A stretch of 64,000 bases of DNA from Lactobacillus kimbladii (GCF_000970755.1 NZ_KQ034007.1:1519606-1583605), one strand, 5' to 3'. Counted from the first letter of the stretch, positions 18,754-28,656 are shown. Notes: generated by a model not told the origin, from the letters alone. Numbers and translations: made by a program.

Positions 18754-18855
18754 GATTTTTCTCGTTTCGCGCTAGTTCTGTTAAAATTCTATTTTAATTA
18801 AAAAATAATTAAATATTTAAAGCATTATATTTTTTATTAATTAGGTTAAATTCTT

Positions 18856-19626
18856 TTAGAACTTGCGGTATCTTGCATGTCTTTTATCTAGTAAATCGGT
18901 TAAATTTATCTTCTGAAATTTTTTCAACTTCTGCTCAATTAATTCTTTTAGTCCTTCTGCTTGGTTTTCTAAAACTTGTTCAGGCAAAACCCGTTCTACT
19001 ATGCCCTGTTTCTTTAACCACTCAGGTTCAATATGCATTATTTCTGCAGCTTTTGTGGCTAGTTTAGCATCTTTCCACATAATCGAAGCAAATCCTTCAG
19101 GTGACAAAACTGTATACATGCTGTGTTCCAGCATCCAGACTTCATCACTGCAGGCCAAGGCCAACGCTCCACCTGAGCCGGCTTCACCAATAATAATAGT
19201 TAGAATTGGTACCTTTAACTGCAACATCTCACTAATATTAGCAGCAATAACCTGTCCTTGACCATTCTTTTCTGCCTCTGCTCCCGGATAGGCGCCTGGG
19301 GTATTGATAAGAGTGACAATGGGAATACTCATTTTGGCAGCTGTTTTCATTACCCGCAATGCTTTGCGATAACCTTGAGGTAAAGGACTGCCAAAATTAG
19401 TTGCCATGCGTTCTTTTAATTCTTGGCCCTTATTAGTTGCAATGACGCAGACACTCATATCATTTATAGTTGCAAAACCCGCGATTATGGCGGCATCGTC
19501 ACTACTTGTACGGTCTCCGTGCATTTCAAAAAAATCGGGAAACAGTTGAATTACTAGACGATGCATGTTACTTTTATGGTCACTTCTTGCCCCATCCATA
19601 ATGGCTAAAATTTTATCACTCGCCAT
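18856..19626 (-). CDS. accA: Acetyl-CoA carboxylase carboxyltransferase subunit alpha
   Basis: This 256-aa subunit transfers CO2 from carboxybiotin to acetyl-CoA together with AccD. The crotonase-like core includes INTPGAYPGAEAEKNGQ and GEAGSGGALALAC. The start at 19626 is chosen because GGGAGGC precedes it; the longer frame to 19677 lies inside accD. It overlaps accD by 11 nt and is the last gene of the fab-acc operon. Confidence 0.95.
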   Translation of the reverse strand: MASDKILAIMDGARSDHKSNMHRLVIQLFPDFFEMHGDRTSSDDAAIIAGFATINDMSVCVIATNKGQELKERMATNFGSPLPQGYRKALRVMKTAAKMSIPIVTLINTPGAYPGAEAEKNGQGQVIAANISEMLQLKVPILTIIIGEAGSGGALALACSDEVWMLEHSMYTVLSPEGFASIMWKDAKLATKAAEIMHIEPEWLKKQGIVERVLPEQVLENQAEGLKELIEQKLKKFQKINLTDLLDKRHARYRKF

Positions 19627-20470
19627 GAACTTGAGCCTCCCATTTTTCTGCAGCAAAAATTTTAAGTATCTGACCAAGTTTGGCTACCTGCTCATCTCGG
19701 GGGACAATACTGTCAATAAAGCCATTTTGATAAGCATTCTCAACTGTCTGAAAATCTGGTGGCAGTTTTTTATTAATAGTCTGTTCAATGACTCTGCGTC
19801 CAGCAAAACCTAATAAAGCTTTAGGCTCAGCCAAAATAATGTCTGCCTGCGAGGCAAAACTGGCAGTGACTCCGCCAGTTGTGGGATCCATAATCACGCT
19901 GACATAAAGCAAATGTGCTGCGCGATGGTCATTAACTGCCTGCGAGATTTTAGCCATTTGCATTAGTGATTGAATTCCCTCCTGCATTCTAGCACCACCC
20001 GAGGCGGTGAACAAAACAACGGGTAATTTCTTGGTGGTTGCTTGTTCAAACAAGCGAGTTATTCGCTCACCAGTAGCTGTTCCTAGACTGCCCATTATAA
20101 ACACCGGATCCATAATACCCAAAGCAGTTTCGTAACCGGCAATATTGGCTTGACCGGTTAAAACCGCATCCTTAAGTTTAGTTTTGGACTGCATTTTTTT
20201 AATTGTAGCCTGATAATCTGGAAAATCGAGTGGATCAGTAGTCGCTAAATCTGCATCCCATTCCGTAAAGTCCTTTGTCAGCATTTTCAAACGAGCTCTG
20301 GCAGTTACCCGAAAACCGTAGCCACAATTAGGGCACAGCTGATATTTACCAGCACGATGAAAATAAAATTTACTGCCACATTTAGGGCAAATTCTAAAAA
20401 TACCTTTAGGAACATTTTCCTGATACTTTTTTAAGGCACCATGGGGATGACTTGCAAATCTAATTGCCAT
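19616..20470 (-). CDS. accD: Acetyl-CoA carboxylase carboxyltransferase subunit beta
   Basis: This 284-aa subunit has an N-terminal four-cysteine zinc ribbon (CPKCGSKF...CPNCGYGF, about residues 27-49) followed by a crotonase-like domain. The start at 20470 follows AAAGGAAG and overlaps the accC stop by 11 nt, the same arrangement as accD/accA. Together with AccA it forms the carboxyltransferase. Confidence 0.95.
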   Translation of the reverse strand: MAIRFASHPHGALKKYQENVPKGIFRICPKCGSKFYFHRAGKYQLCPNCGYGFRVTARARLKMLTKDFTEWDADLATTDPLDFPDYQATIKKMQSKTKLKDAVLTGQANIAGYETALGIMDPVFIMGSLGTATGERITRLFEQATTKKLPVVLFTASGGARMQEGIQSLMQMAKISQAVNDHRAAHLLYVSVIMDPTTGGVTASFASQADIILAEPKALLGFAGRRVIEQTINKKLPPDFQTVENAYQNGFIDSIVPRDEQVAKLGQILKIFAAEKWEAQVHGE

Positions 20471-21857
20471 TAACTTGCGCTTCCTTTTCATTATTTCTCA
20501 GTCGCTTAAGATAATTGGATAAAAATTCTTGATCTATATACGTTGTTAAATATGTACCGTTTTGAAATTTTTCATCGTTAAGCAAAGCAATCAAAAAATC
20601 GCGGTTAGTAACTAGACCTTTAATCTCAAATTCCGTAAGTGCATCAAGCAAACGCTTAATTGCCATTTGTCTGTTAGTTGCATGTGCAATAATTTTAACA
20701 ATCATCGAATCGTAAAATGGTGAAACGGTATCTCCACTGTTAACTCCACTTTCAATTCTAATACCTAGACCACTAGGCAATACCATTTTTGCGATCTTAC
20801 CAGCTTGGGGACAAAAATTTTTACTAGGATCCTCTGCATTAATGCGAGCTTCAATTGCAGCACCGTGGACATGCACATCTTCTTGAGATATGCTCAAATC
20901 TTTGCCTGCAGCAATATTAACCTGTTCTTTAACGAGATCAATCTGAGCAACTTCTTCAGTAATTGAATGTTCAACCTGAATCCTGGTATTCATTTCCATA
21001 AAATAGAAATGATGGTCAGGATCCATTAAAAATTCGATAGTACCAACATTTTCATAATTTATTGCCTTTATTGCTTTAACAGTTATCTGTTGCAAATAGT
21101 CTCTTTCTCTTGCACTGATTTGTGAACAAGGCGTTTCTTCGATCACTTTTTGCTGGTTGCGTTGCATTGAGCAATCTCTTTCTGGAAGTGCTACCACATG
21201 TCCTGTTTTATCTGCCATGATCTGTACTTCGACGTGTTTGGCTGGGGAAATAATTTTTTCCAGATACATTCTGTCGTCTCCAAAAGAAATTCTGGCTTCT
21301 TCTTGTGCCTGGTTAAATGCCTCTGTTAAGTCAGCAGCTTGAGTCACACGTCTTATTCCTTTTCCGCCACCACCGGCAACGGCTTTGAGCATTACGGGGT
21401 AGCCCACTTTATTTGCAATTTTTAATGCAGCCGCAGCATTTTTAACAATCCCATCACTTCCAGGAATAACAGGTATATTATTCTTGCGCATCATTTCCCG
21501 GGCATTAGCTTTATTTCCCATTAAAGAAATGGTTTTTGACTTGGGACCAATAAAAACTAAATGGCATTCTTCACACATTTGAGCAAATTCAGGACTCTCT
21601 GATAAAAAACCGTATCCTGGATGAATTGCATCTGCTCCAGTTAAGACAGCCGCACTGACAATATTTTGCATATTTAAATACGAATCGGCCGGTTGGGGAG
21701 AACCAATACATATTGCCTCATCAGCTTCTTTCACATGTTGGGCATGTTTATCGGCCGTTGAATAAACAGCAACTGACTTAATTCCCATTTCGCGTAAAGC
21801 TCGAATTATCCTTATAGCAATTTCTCCACGATTCGCTATCAAAATTTTTTTAAACAT
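20460..21857 (-). CDS. accC: Biotin carboxylase subunit of acetyl-CoA carboxylase
   Basis: This 465-aa ATP-grasp enzyme carboxylates biotin on AccB. It opens with MFKKILIANRGEIAIRIIRA and has the glycine-rich ATP loop AVAGGGGKGIR and the catalytic MEMNTRIQVEHS segment. The start is set at 21857, where family similarity begins; the binding site is weak. It lies 11 nt after fabZ. Confidence 0.95.
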   Translation of the reverse strand: MFKKILIANRGEIAIRIIRALREMGIKSVAVYSTADKHAQHVKEADEAICIGSPQPADSYLNMQNIVSAAVLTGADAIHPGYGFLSESPEFAQMCEECHLVFIGPKSKTISLMGNKANAREMMRKNNIPVIPGSDGIVKNAAAALKIANKVGYPVMLKAVAGGGGKGIRRVTQAADLTEAFNQAQEEARISFGDDRMYLEKIISPAKHVEVQIMADKTGHVVALPERDCSMQRNQQKVIEETPCSQISARERDYLQQITVKAIKAINYENVGTIEFLMDPDHHFYFMEMNTRIQVEHSITEEVAQIDLVKEQVNIAAGKDLSISQEDVHVHGAAIEARINAEDPSKNFCPQAGKIAKMVLPSGLGIRIESGVNSGDTVSPFYDSMIVKIIAHATNRQMAIKRLLDALTEFEIKGLVTNRDFLIALLNDEKFQNGTYLTTYIDQEFLSNYLKRLRNNEKEAQVNGN

Positions 21858-21868
21858 AATGTCACACT

Positions 21869-22315
21869 TTACTGAATTGCAAAAATTAACTGAGCAGTAC
21901 ATGCAACTTTATCTTTAACAGTTGCTTTGGCCTCGCCAATCCCGGCATTTCCACGTAGCTTATCCAGCTTAACTTCTAAATTCAAAGTATCTCCCGGCTT
22001 AACCATTGTTCTAAAGCGAGCATTCTTGATACCTCCAAAATAGACAGTTTTTCCTTTAAATTCCGATAGTGTCAGCAATGCAACTGCACCAGTTTGCGCC
22101 AAAGCCTCAGTTATCAAAACACCCGGCATTACTGGATTACTCGGAAAATGTCCCTGAAAATAGCTTTCATTAATTGTGATATTTTTTTTAGCAACAGCAT
22201 ATTTACCGGGCTCATAATCTAAGACCTGATCAATTAACAGCATTGGAAAGCGGTGAGGCAAAATAGCCTGAATCTGCACACTATCTAAAGTATGTAACTT
22301 TTTTGGTTCACTCAT
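21869..22315 (-). CDS. fabZ: 3-hydroxyacyl-ACP dehydratase
   Basis: This 148-aa hot-dog-fold enzyme removes water from beta-hydroxyacyl-ACP. The catalytic His lies in LPHRFPMLLID and the Glu in GVLITEALAQTG. AAGGAAG precedes the ATG at 22315. An ATGA-overlapping start at 22330 is possible but lacks a binding site. No fabA/fabM-like gene is seen beside it. Confidence 0.93.
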   Translation of the reverse strand: MSEPKKLHTLDSVQIQAILPHRFPMLLIDQVLDYEPGKYAVAKKNITINESYFQGHFPSNPVMPGVLITEALAQTGAVALLTLSEFKGKTVYFGGIKNARFRTMVKPGDTLNLEVKLDKLRGNAGIGEAKATVKDKVACTAQLIFAIQ

Positions 22316-22326
22316 ATTTGCTTCCT

Positions 22327-22785
22327 TCATTCTGGAATAACCGTTATCAGTGGTTGATCATATTCAACTACTTGTTCATTTGTAACTAAAATTTTATCAA
22401 TAGTCCCTGTAAAGTCGCTTTTAATTTCAGTCATCATTTTCATTGCTTCAATAACGCAAACCACATCACCTTTATTGACATGATCACCCGGCTTTTTATA
22501 TTGAGGTTTTTCTGGACTTGCTTGTAAATAAACTATGCCAACAAGTGGTGCCTTAATTTTTAAAGTTTTCTGCTTAGGCGCAGCTATTTTGCTAAGTTCT
22601 TGATGATTAGTTCCCTGCAGTGTTTTAGCAGACGATTGGCCTACAGGACTTTCTTCCCCAATTTCTACTGGTGTAGCTTGACTTTTATCAATCTTAATAT
22701 GGCCACCTTTAAAGTCTAAATCCAGTTTGGTGATATCACTTTGATTAATTTCTGCGATTAATTTTTCAATTTCTTCAAAAGTCAT
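22327..22785 (-). CDS. accB: Biotin carboxyl carrier protein
   Basis: This 152-aa protein has a flexible Pro/Ala/Ser-containing linker followed by a C-terminal biotinyl domain with the acceptor lysine in IEAMKMMTE. BirA at 28696 should attach the biotin. The start codon directly abuts the fabF stop codon. Confidence 0.95.
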   Translation of the reverse strand: MTFEEIEKLIAEINQSDITKLDLDFKGGHIKIDKSQATPVEIGEESPVGQSSAKTLQGTNHQELSKIAAPKQKTLKIKAPLVGIVYLQASPEKPQYKKPGDHVNKGDVVCVIEAMKMMTEIKSDFTGTIDKILVTNEQVVEYDQPLITVIPE

Positions 22786-24018
22786 TTAATCATTCCACCT
22801 TTTTAACGCAATCACCGCATTATGTCCACCAAAACCAAATGAATTGCTGATGGCATAATCTATTTTTTGTTGACAATTTTGTTTATTGACCAAATTAACT
22901 TTGCACTCGGGGTCTTGCTGGGTTACTCCTACATTTATCGGTAATAATCCTGAATTAAGTGCCAAAATTGTGGCAATAGCTTCAATAGCTCCTGCTGCTC
23001 CTAGTAAATGACCCGTCATGCTTTTAGTACTTGAAACAAGGACATTGCTATTCTGACCAAAAACCTGATTAATTGCTTTAGACTCAGCCCAATCATTTGC
23101 TTTGGTACTTGTACCATGAGCATTGATATAGCCCACTTGCTCAGGGCTTACTTGAGCTTCACTAAGAGCCAGTTCCATTGCTCTTGCAGCCTGACTGCCA
23201 CTAGGATCAGGAGACGTAATATGGTATGCATCGGAACTAGTCCCATAACCGACAATTTCACCTAAAATATGTGCGCCACGACTTTGAGCATGTTCTAGCG
23301 ATTCTAAAACAAGAGAACCTGAACCTTCTCCCATCACAAAACCGTTACGATTTTGATCAAAGGGAATACTTGCTTTTTCAGGATCCGTTGTCGTGGACAA
23401 TGTTGAAATTGCAGCAAAACCAGCTATTCCACTTTCATTGATTGCGGCCTCTGAGCCACCAGCAATCATGACATCGGCATAGCCATCTTTTATCTGTCTG
23501 AAAGCTTCACCAATTGCATTTGTACTCGAAGCACAGGCAGTCACAATTGTGGTACTGATTCCTTGAGCATGATAGCGAATAGAAATATTGCCTGCTGCCA
23601 TGTTAGCAATTGAAGTAGGAATAAACATTGGCGAAACCCGATCTAGGCCTTTTTCGTGCCATTTAATGACTTGCTTCTGGATGGTAGTTAATCCACCAAT
23701 TCCTGTGCCCCAAATTACGCCAAAACGTTCACTATTGGTATTTTTATCATCAATTCCTGCTTGTTCCATGGCTTGTGCAGTTGAATACATCGCGTATAGT
23801 GTGAATGCATCCATGCGTTTGGTATCTTTTTTAGTTAAAAAAAGCAAGGGGTCAAAATTATCCAGTTGCCCAGCCAGTGTGACTCCACTTGTATCAGCAT
23901 CAAAATAAGTGATCGGCTCAAAACCAATTTTTTGACTATTGAGTCCAGCTTCAAAACTGGCAACGTCATTACCAATAGGTGTTAAGGCACCCAAACCTGT
24001 AATTACTACTCTTGTCAT
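22786..24018 (-). CDS. fabF: Beta-ketoacyl-ACP synthase II
   Basis: This 410-aa condensing enzyme elongates acyl chains with malonyl-ACP. The Cys-His-His triad is visible in TACASSTNAIG, NAHGTSTKAND and MTGHLLGAAGA. Full length, within the operon. Confidence 0.95.
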   Translation of the reverse strand: MTRVVITGLGALTPIGNDVASFEAGLNSQKIGFEPITYFDADTSGVTLAGQLDNFDPLLFLTKKDTKRMDAFTLYAMYSTAQAMEQAGIDDKNTNSERFGVIWGTGIGGLTTIQKQVIKWHEKGLDRVSPMFIPTSIANMAAGNISIRYHAQGISTTIVTACASSTNAIGEAFRQIKDGYADVMIAGGSEAAINESGIAGFAAISTLSTTTDPEKASIPFDQNRNGFVMGEGSGSLVLESLEHAQSRGAHILGEIVGYGTSSDAYHITSPDPSGSQAARAMELALSEAQVSPEQVGYINAHGTSTKANDWAESKAINQVFGQNSNVLVSSTKSMTGHLLGAAGAIEAIATILALNSGLLPINVGVTQQDPECKVNLVNKQNCQQKIDYAISNSFGFGGHNAVIALKRWND

Positions 24019-24028
24019 TACTTACTCC

Positions 24029-24763
24029 TTACTGCATTGTCAATCCGCCATCTACCGTTATTGTCTGACCAGTAATATAGTCATTTTGGGCTAAAAAAAC
24101 TGCGGTTTGTGCTATTTCTTCAATTTGTCCCAAACGTTTCAGCGGAATTTCCTTAAGTAATTGCTGCTGGATTTTTTCACTAAGGCTTCTAGTCATTTGT
24201 GTGTCAATCATTCCTGGAGCAATGGCGTTACAGCGCAAATTGCGTAATGCTGCTTCTTTAGCAACAGATTTAGTTAAACCAATAATTCCTGCTTTACTAG
24301 CGGCATAATTAGCCTGACCAATGTTACCTGTTAAGCCAACTACACTCGATAAGTTAATAAAACAGCCTTTTCTTTGCTTATACATCGGTCTCAGTGACTG
24401 TTTAATGACATTAAAGGTGCCAATCAAATTGGTGTTAACTACACTTAGAAAGTCTGCTTTAGACATGCGATTGAGCAGTCCGTCTTTGACAATACCGGCA
24501 TTATTGACCACAACATCTAGATGTTCAAAATGATTGATAATTTTGGCAATCATTTCTTTCACATCTTCTTCTTTGGTAACATCTGCGCTAATATCCATTA
24601 CTTCAACATGATCTTTTTCAAACTGGTCGATGACTTCAGAACTAATTGGTTTGCGGGCGTTTAAAACTATTTTTGCTCTTTGTTTGGCAAAAGCTTGAGC
24701 AATTGCCAGACCAATACCGCGTGAACTACCAGTAACCAAGACCACACTATCTTTTAACTTCAT
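24029..24763 (-). CDS. fabG: 3-oxoacyl-ACP reductase
   Basis: This 244-aa short-chain dehydrogenase reduces beta-ketoacyl-ACP with NADPH. It has the GSSRGIGLA cofactor loop, NNAG, and the Ser-Tyr-Lys catalytic residues in LSSVVGLTGNIGQANYAASK. Its start overlaps the fabD stop (ATGA). Confidence 0.95.
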   Translation of the reverse strand: MKLKDSVVLVTGSSRGIGLAIAQAFAKQRAKIVLNARKPISSEVIDQFEKDHVEVMDISADVTKEEDVKEMIAKIINHFEHLDVVVNNAGIVKDGLLNRMSKADFLSVVNTNLIGTFNVIKQSLRPMYKQRKGCFINLSSVVGLTGNIGQANYAASKAGIIGLTKSVAKEAALRNLRCNAIAPGMIDTQMTRSLSEKIQQQLLKEIPLKRLGQIEEIAQTAVFLAQNDYITGQTITVDGGLTMQ

Positions 24764-25692
24764 GAATTAAACTCCTTTAAAGCAGAAACTGTTTCTTGCA
24801 TATTTGCCACGCTATCTGTTTGATAGGCTGGAACTCTTTTAAGAATTTTTCGTGCAAAAGAAAGCAAAGTTTTACCTGGTCCTAATTCAACAACCGCAGT
24901 TATATCTTGACTATGCTGAGCCAAGGTTTTTGCAAAATAGGTAGTTGAAACTAGCTGCTCCGTCAAAGTCGAAACAAGGTTGTCAGGTGCAAACTCTTTT
25001 TGAGTCGTAGTGCTGTAAACCGGAAAAGTGCCATTATGCCAGTCAACTTTGTGCAATTCAGTTTTCAAAGCTGCTTGAATTGGTTTCATTAAGGGCGTGT
25101 GAAAAGCACCGCTTACTTTTAGTGGAACTACACGGGCACCGTCTTTTTCAAGTTGTTCGCGCAAATTTTGGACCGCATCTTTTTCACCACCAACAACAAT
25201 TTGATTAGGAGTGTTAACATTTGCTATCCCAATCAGACCTATTTTTTGGGCATCCTTTATGGCTAATTCAACGCTTGCTAAAGAACTCTTCATGACAGCC
25301 ACCATGATTCCCGGGTTTTGGCTGCTTGCTTTTTGCATAAGTTCACCGCGTTTTTTGATCAAGCGAAGTGCGGTCTCGAATTCTAAGTAGTTAGCACAGG
25401 CAAGACCACTATATTCACCCAGGCTGAGTCCGATACCTAATTTTTTAAAATCTGCATTTTCGCTAAGAATTTGGTACAAGCCGTAACTCATTGTCAAAAT
25501 AGCGGGTTGGGCATAACGCGTTTGCGCCAGATCATTTGCCTTTTTTGGATCAAATAATAATTCTGCCAAGTCCAAATGTAATATATTGCTCGCTGTAGCA
25601 ATGATTTTGCGGTAGTGCGGTTCAGTTTGGTATAAATCATATGTCAGACCGGTTTTTTGAGCACCTTGACCGCTAAATAGTAAACAAATCAT
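24760..25692 (-). CDS. fabD: Malonyl-CoA:ACP transacylase
   Basis: This 310-aa enzyme loads malonate onto ACP. It contains LFSGQGAQ at the N terminus and the nucleophilic serine in GLSLGEYSG; the catalytic His is in SGAFHTPLM. It is translationally coupled to fabG. Confidence 0.95.
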   Translation of the reverse strand: MICLLFSGQGAQKTGLTYDLYQTEPHYRKIIATASNILHLDLAELLFDPKKANDLAQTRYAQPAILTMSYGLYQILSENADFKKLGIGLSLGEYSGLACANYLEFETALRLIKKRGELMQKASSQNPGIMVAVMKSSLASVELAIKDAQKIGLIGIANVNTPNQIVVGGEKDAVQNLREQLEKDGARVVPLKVSGAFHTPLMKPIQAALKTELHKVDWHNGTFPVYSTTTQKEFAPDNLVSTLTEQLVSTTYFAKTLAQHSQDITAVVELGPGKTLLSFARKILKRVPAYQTDSVANMQETVSALKEFNS

Positions 25693-25697
25693 TTTGC

Positions 25698-26651
25698 CTA
25701 TCTTTCCCCATTTAGCAATTTATCCGCCTGACTATAAACTTCAGCCAGAATTTCAGCAGCAGGCTGTTCCTTTTTTACCATACCGGCAATTTCTCCGGCC
25801 ATAAATGAACCAGTTTCACTATCACCGTCAATTACTGCTCTACGCAAACTACCAGTTCCCAGTTCCTCTAACTTGTCATAATCCGGATGCGGCTTTAAAG
25901 CCTCTTCCTTTTCAATTCCGATATACGTTTTAGCCATCTTATTTTTTAAAACCCGTGAAGGATGGCCTGCATATTCACCAGTAACTAAGGTACTGGCATC
26001 TTTGGCACGCAAAACAGCTTGTTTATAATTTGGATGTATCTTTGATTCAGTTGCAACTAAAAAACGAGTACCAATTTGCACGCCCTCAGCACCCAACATG
26101 AATGCAGCAGCCATACCGCGACCGTCGCCTATTCCTCCAGCTGCAATTACGGGAATTTTAACTGCATCTACAACCTGTGGTACCAGAGCCATTGTCGTTA
26201 ATTTTCCGATATGACCACCTGATTCCATCCCTTCGGCCACAACAGCGTCAACACCTACACGTTCCATCATTCTGGCCAAAGCAACGGAACCAACAACTGG
26301 GATTACTTTAATACCAGCATCTTTTAACTTTTCTATGTATTTTGCCGGATTGCCAGCTCCAGTAGTCACAACTGCAACACTGTCTTTATTTGCCAAAATA
26401 ACATTGACAACTTCATCAGCATAAGGTGAAAGCAACATCACATTTACACCAAATGGCTTTTTTGTCAGTGATTTAGCTGATTCAATCTCATCAGCCACAA
26501 CACTGCCAGGTGCATTGCCCGACCCAATAATTCCTAAGCCACCAGCATTTGAAACAGCAGCTGCCAGCTTGCCATCTGCAACCCAGGCCATACCTCCTTG
26601 AAAAATTGGGTATTTAAGACCCAGTTCTTTCATAAATGGACTTAATTCCAT
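25698..26651 (-). CDS. fabK: FMN-dependent enoyl-ACP reductase II
   Basis: This 317-aa flavoprotein of the nitronate-monooxygenase-like TIM-barrel family reduces enoyl-ACP. FPIFQGGMAW-type N terminus, GGLGIIGSGN, and the FMN phosphate loop AAGGIGDGRGMAAA are present. Its place in the fab operon marks it as FabK, an isozyme that triclosan does not inhibit in related species. AAGAAGG precedes the start. Confidence 0.93.
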   Translation of the reverse strand: MELSPFMKELGLKYPIFQGGMAWVADGKLAAAVSNAGGLGIIGSGNAPGSVVADEIESAKSLTKKPFGVNVMLLSPYADEVVNVILANKDSVAVVTTGAGNPAKYIEKLKDAGIKVIPVVGSVALARMMERVGVDAVVAEGMESGGHIGKLTTMALVPQVVDAVKIPVIAAGGIGDGRGMAAAFMLGAEGVQIGTRFLVATESKIHPNYKQAVLRAKDASTLVTGEYAGHPSRVLKNKMAKTYIGIEKEEALKPHPDYDKLEELGTGSLRRAVIDGDSETGSFMAGEIAGMVKKEQPAAEILAEVYSQADKLLNGER

Positions 26652-26654
26652 TTG

Positions 26655-26903
26655 TTAACCTTCTTTCGCTGCCAGTTGTTTTTTAACAAAATCGACTAAA
26701 TCCTGAACTGTTTCAATACCCTCTTCACTTTCAATCTTGATGTCAAATTCATCTTCTAATTCATTAATCACTTCAAACACGTCCAGACTGTCAGCATTTA
26801 AATCATCTTTTATATTGGATTGAGCTGTGACAGCACTTTCGTCTTCTCCGGTTTGTGCAACAATAATTTCTTTTACTTTGTTAAAAATTTCTTCTTCAGT
26901 CAT
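26655..26903 (-). CDS. acpP: Acyl carrier protein
   Basis: This 82-aa acidic four-helix protein carries the phosphopantetheine-accepting serine in LNADSLDVFEVI. It lies between fabH and fabK. Confidence 0.95.
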   Translation of the reverse strand: MTEEEIFNKVKEIIVAQTGEDESAVTAQSNIKDDLNADSLDVFEVINELEDEFDIKIESEEGIETVQDLVDFVKKQLAAKEG

Positions 26904-26931
26904 TTGATTTCTCTTTCTTAATAAATTATCT

Positions 26932-27903
26932 TTAAAAGCTTAAAGCAATGCTGGCAGCCGTCAGACCACCGCCAAAGCCACTTAAAATCAGTTTTTGATT
27001 GCGCTTAATGATGCCAGAATTAACTGCTTCATCCAGCAGTATTGGCACACTGGCAGCAGAAGTATTGCCATATTTTGCAATATTTTCCAAAAATTTTTCT
27101 TCCGGAATATTTAGATGCTTTGCTATTGCGGAAATAATGCGTCCATTTGCTTGATGGAGCAAAAACCACTGCACATCATCTTTTTTCCAGTTTGCTTTAA
27201 CTAAAACACGCCTAATCGAATTAGGTACTTCATGAGTAGCAAAGTCATAAACAGCTCTACCGTCCATCTCAAAGTATTTCTTGTGCTTTGCAATGTTATC
27301 CGAGCTATAGGGTGAACATAAAGGTTGGTACCCAGCTGTTAATTTTGCTCCCAGATCTCCAAAAGTTGCCAAATCTTCAGCAACTATTCCTTTTACTTGA
27401 GTACTTTTTTCAACTAACACGCCACCACTACCATCCCCAAAGAGAACAGCGGTTGAGCGCTCTTGCCAATCTATCAACTTGGACAAGACTTCTGCTCCGA
27501 TAACTAATCCTCGTTGATAGGGTCCTGCTAACAGTTTATCTGCGATCGCTAAAGCATAGATAAAACCAGAACACGCCGCATTAATATCAAATGCCAATGC
27601 TTTGCCAGCGTGCAGTTTCCCCTGCACAATTGCCGCTGTTGAAGGTGTCAGATAATCAGGCGACATAGTTGCCACAATAATAAAATCCAATTGCTCAGGC
27701 TTGAGATCAGCTTTTTGTAAAAGCTGTTGAGCAACTGTCAAAGCCAAATCAGAAGTTTGTTCATTTTGAACTACATGCCTTTGTTTGATACCAGTTCTTG
27801 AAGATATCCATTCATCTGAGGTAGTCATTATCTGCGCTAAGTCATCATTGGTAATTACCTTAGAGGGAACATAATGAGCAGTTTGACTAATTCTTAAGCT
27901 CAT
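26932..27903 (-). CDS. fabH: Beta-ketoacyl-ACP synthase III
   Basis: This 323-aa enzyme starts fatty acid synthesis by condensing acetyl-CoA with malonyl-ACP. The catalytic Cys lies in NAACSGFIYAL, His in LHQANGRII and Asn in KYGNTSAAS. The start overlaps the fabT stop (TGATG). Confidence 0.95.
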   Translation of the reverse strand: MSLRISQTAHYVPSKVITNDDLAQIMTTSDEWISSRTGIKQRHVVQNEQTSDLALTVAQQLLQKADLKPEQLDFIIVATMSPDYLTPSTAAIVQGKLHAGKALAFDINAACSGFIYALAIADKLLAGPYQRGLVIGAEVLSKLIDWQERSTAVLFGDGSGGVLVEKSTQVKGIVAEDLATFGDLGAKLTAGYQPLCSPYSSDNIAKHKKYFEMDGRAVYDFATHEVPNSIRRVLVKANWKKDDVQWFLLHQANGRIISAIAKHLNIPEEKFLENIAKYGNTSAASVPILLDEAVNSGIIKRNQKLILSGFGGGLTAASIALSF

Positions 27904-28376
27904 CAGTTAATGCTCCTTTTATTATCAATTCTTGCCGGAAACTCAAGAAAAGCACGCAGATTCAACAGAGCACGTTCAATAATTGCCACCTGCTCATTAT
28001 CAAAGCCTGCAATAAACTTTTTTACCATATGGCGGTGAAATGAATCGTGCGCCCTATAAATTAAGCGACCCCGACTAGTTAAACCCAGTCGGATTATTCT
28101 GCGATCATCTTCACCGTTTATTCGCACAACATAGCCCTTACGTACCAAGTTATTAACCATAGTTGACAGCGAACCTGCTGTTACCATCAATTCACTTGCT
28201 ACTTGGGAACTTGTCTTGTGTTCATACATAGTAATCGCATCGATCGCGTGTAATTCTCTTAGTGAAATGTCTTTAAATTCACTTTTTCGCAATTCACGTT
28301 CTTCGACTTTCATGATATCTGAATAAACCGTAGACAAAAGATTATTGATGCGTTTTAAACTTGTCTCCAATAGCAT
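27903..28376 (-). CDS. fabT: MarR-family fatty acid synthesis repressor
   Basis: This 157-aa winged-helix regulator heads the fab-acc operon, the typical place of FabT. The HTH spans about residues 45-100 (SSQVASELMVTAGSLSTMVNNL region). FabT represses fab genes with acyl-ACP as corepressor. The start is uncertain: AGAGGTG is very close to the ATG at 28376 and would suit a TTG at 28370 better. Boxes with TTTGA/TCAAA arms lie in the upstream gap. Confidence 0.9.
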   Translation of the reverse strand: MLLETSLKRINNLLSTVYSDIMKVEERELRKSEFKDISLRELHAIDAITMYEHKTSSQVASELMVTAGSLSTMVNNLVRKGYVVRINGEDDRRIIRLGLTSRGRLIYRAHDSFHRHMVKKFIAGFDNEQVAIIERALLNLRAFLEFPARIDNKRSIN

Positions 28377-28409
28377 CACCTCTTACTCAACTATATAATC
28401 TGTACTAAT

Positions 28410-28427
28410 AAACTCTTGATACTAATT
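28410..28427 (-). promoter_or_regulatory. Possible FabT box before fabT
   Basis: The minus-strand stretch TTAGTATCAAGAGTTT has one good TATCAA half-site and a degenerate second half. It lies 35-50 nt before the fabT start, where autorepression would occur. The match is weaker than that at 28640. Confidence 0.35.
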
Positions 28428-28639
28428 TATAAATATATATAAAGCTATAATTTAAATTTTTATTTCAAATAATCTCGCTTTATACCAACATTTAGCATCT
28501 CCTTTAAATACTTTTATATTCAAAATAAATTATTAGAGTATGATATGGTATTATTTACTAAATGTCAAACTCCTTTTTGCAATATTAGTTTATTTGCGTT
28601 ATCAAGGCAAGTATTTTTTAAAAAATTCTAAAAATAAAT

Positions 28640-28656
28640 AGTTTGAATATCAAAGT
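28640..28656 (+). promoter_or_regulatory. FabT-like box before birA
   Basis: AGTTTGAATATCAAAGT has perfect TTTGA...TCAAA arms and closely resembles the FabT operator known in streptococci. It lies 40 nt before the birA start, in the 319-bp divergent gap between fabT and birA. No gene is seen in that gap, which is otherwise AT-rich. Confidence 0.65.
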
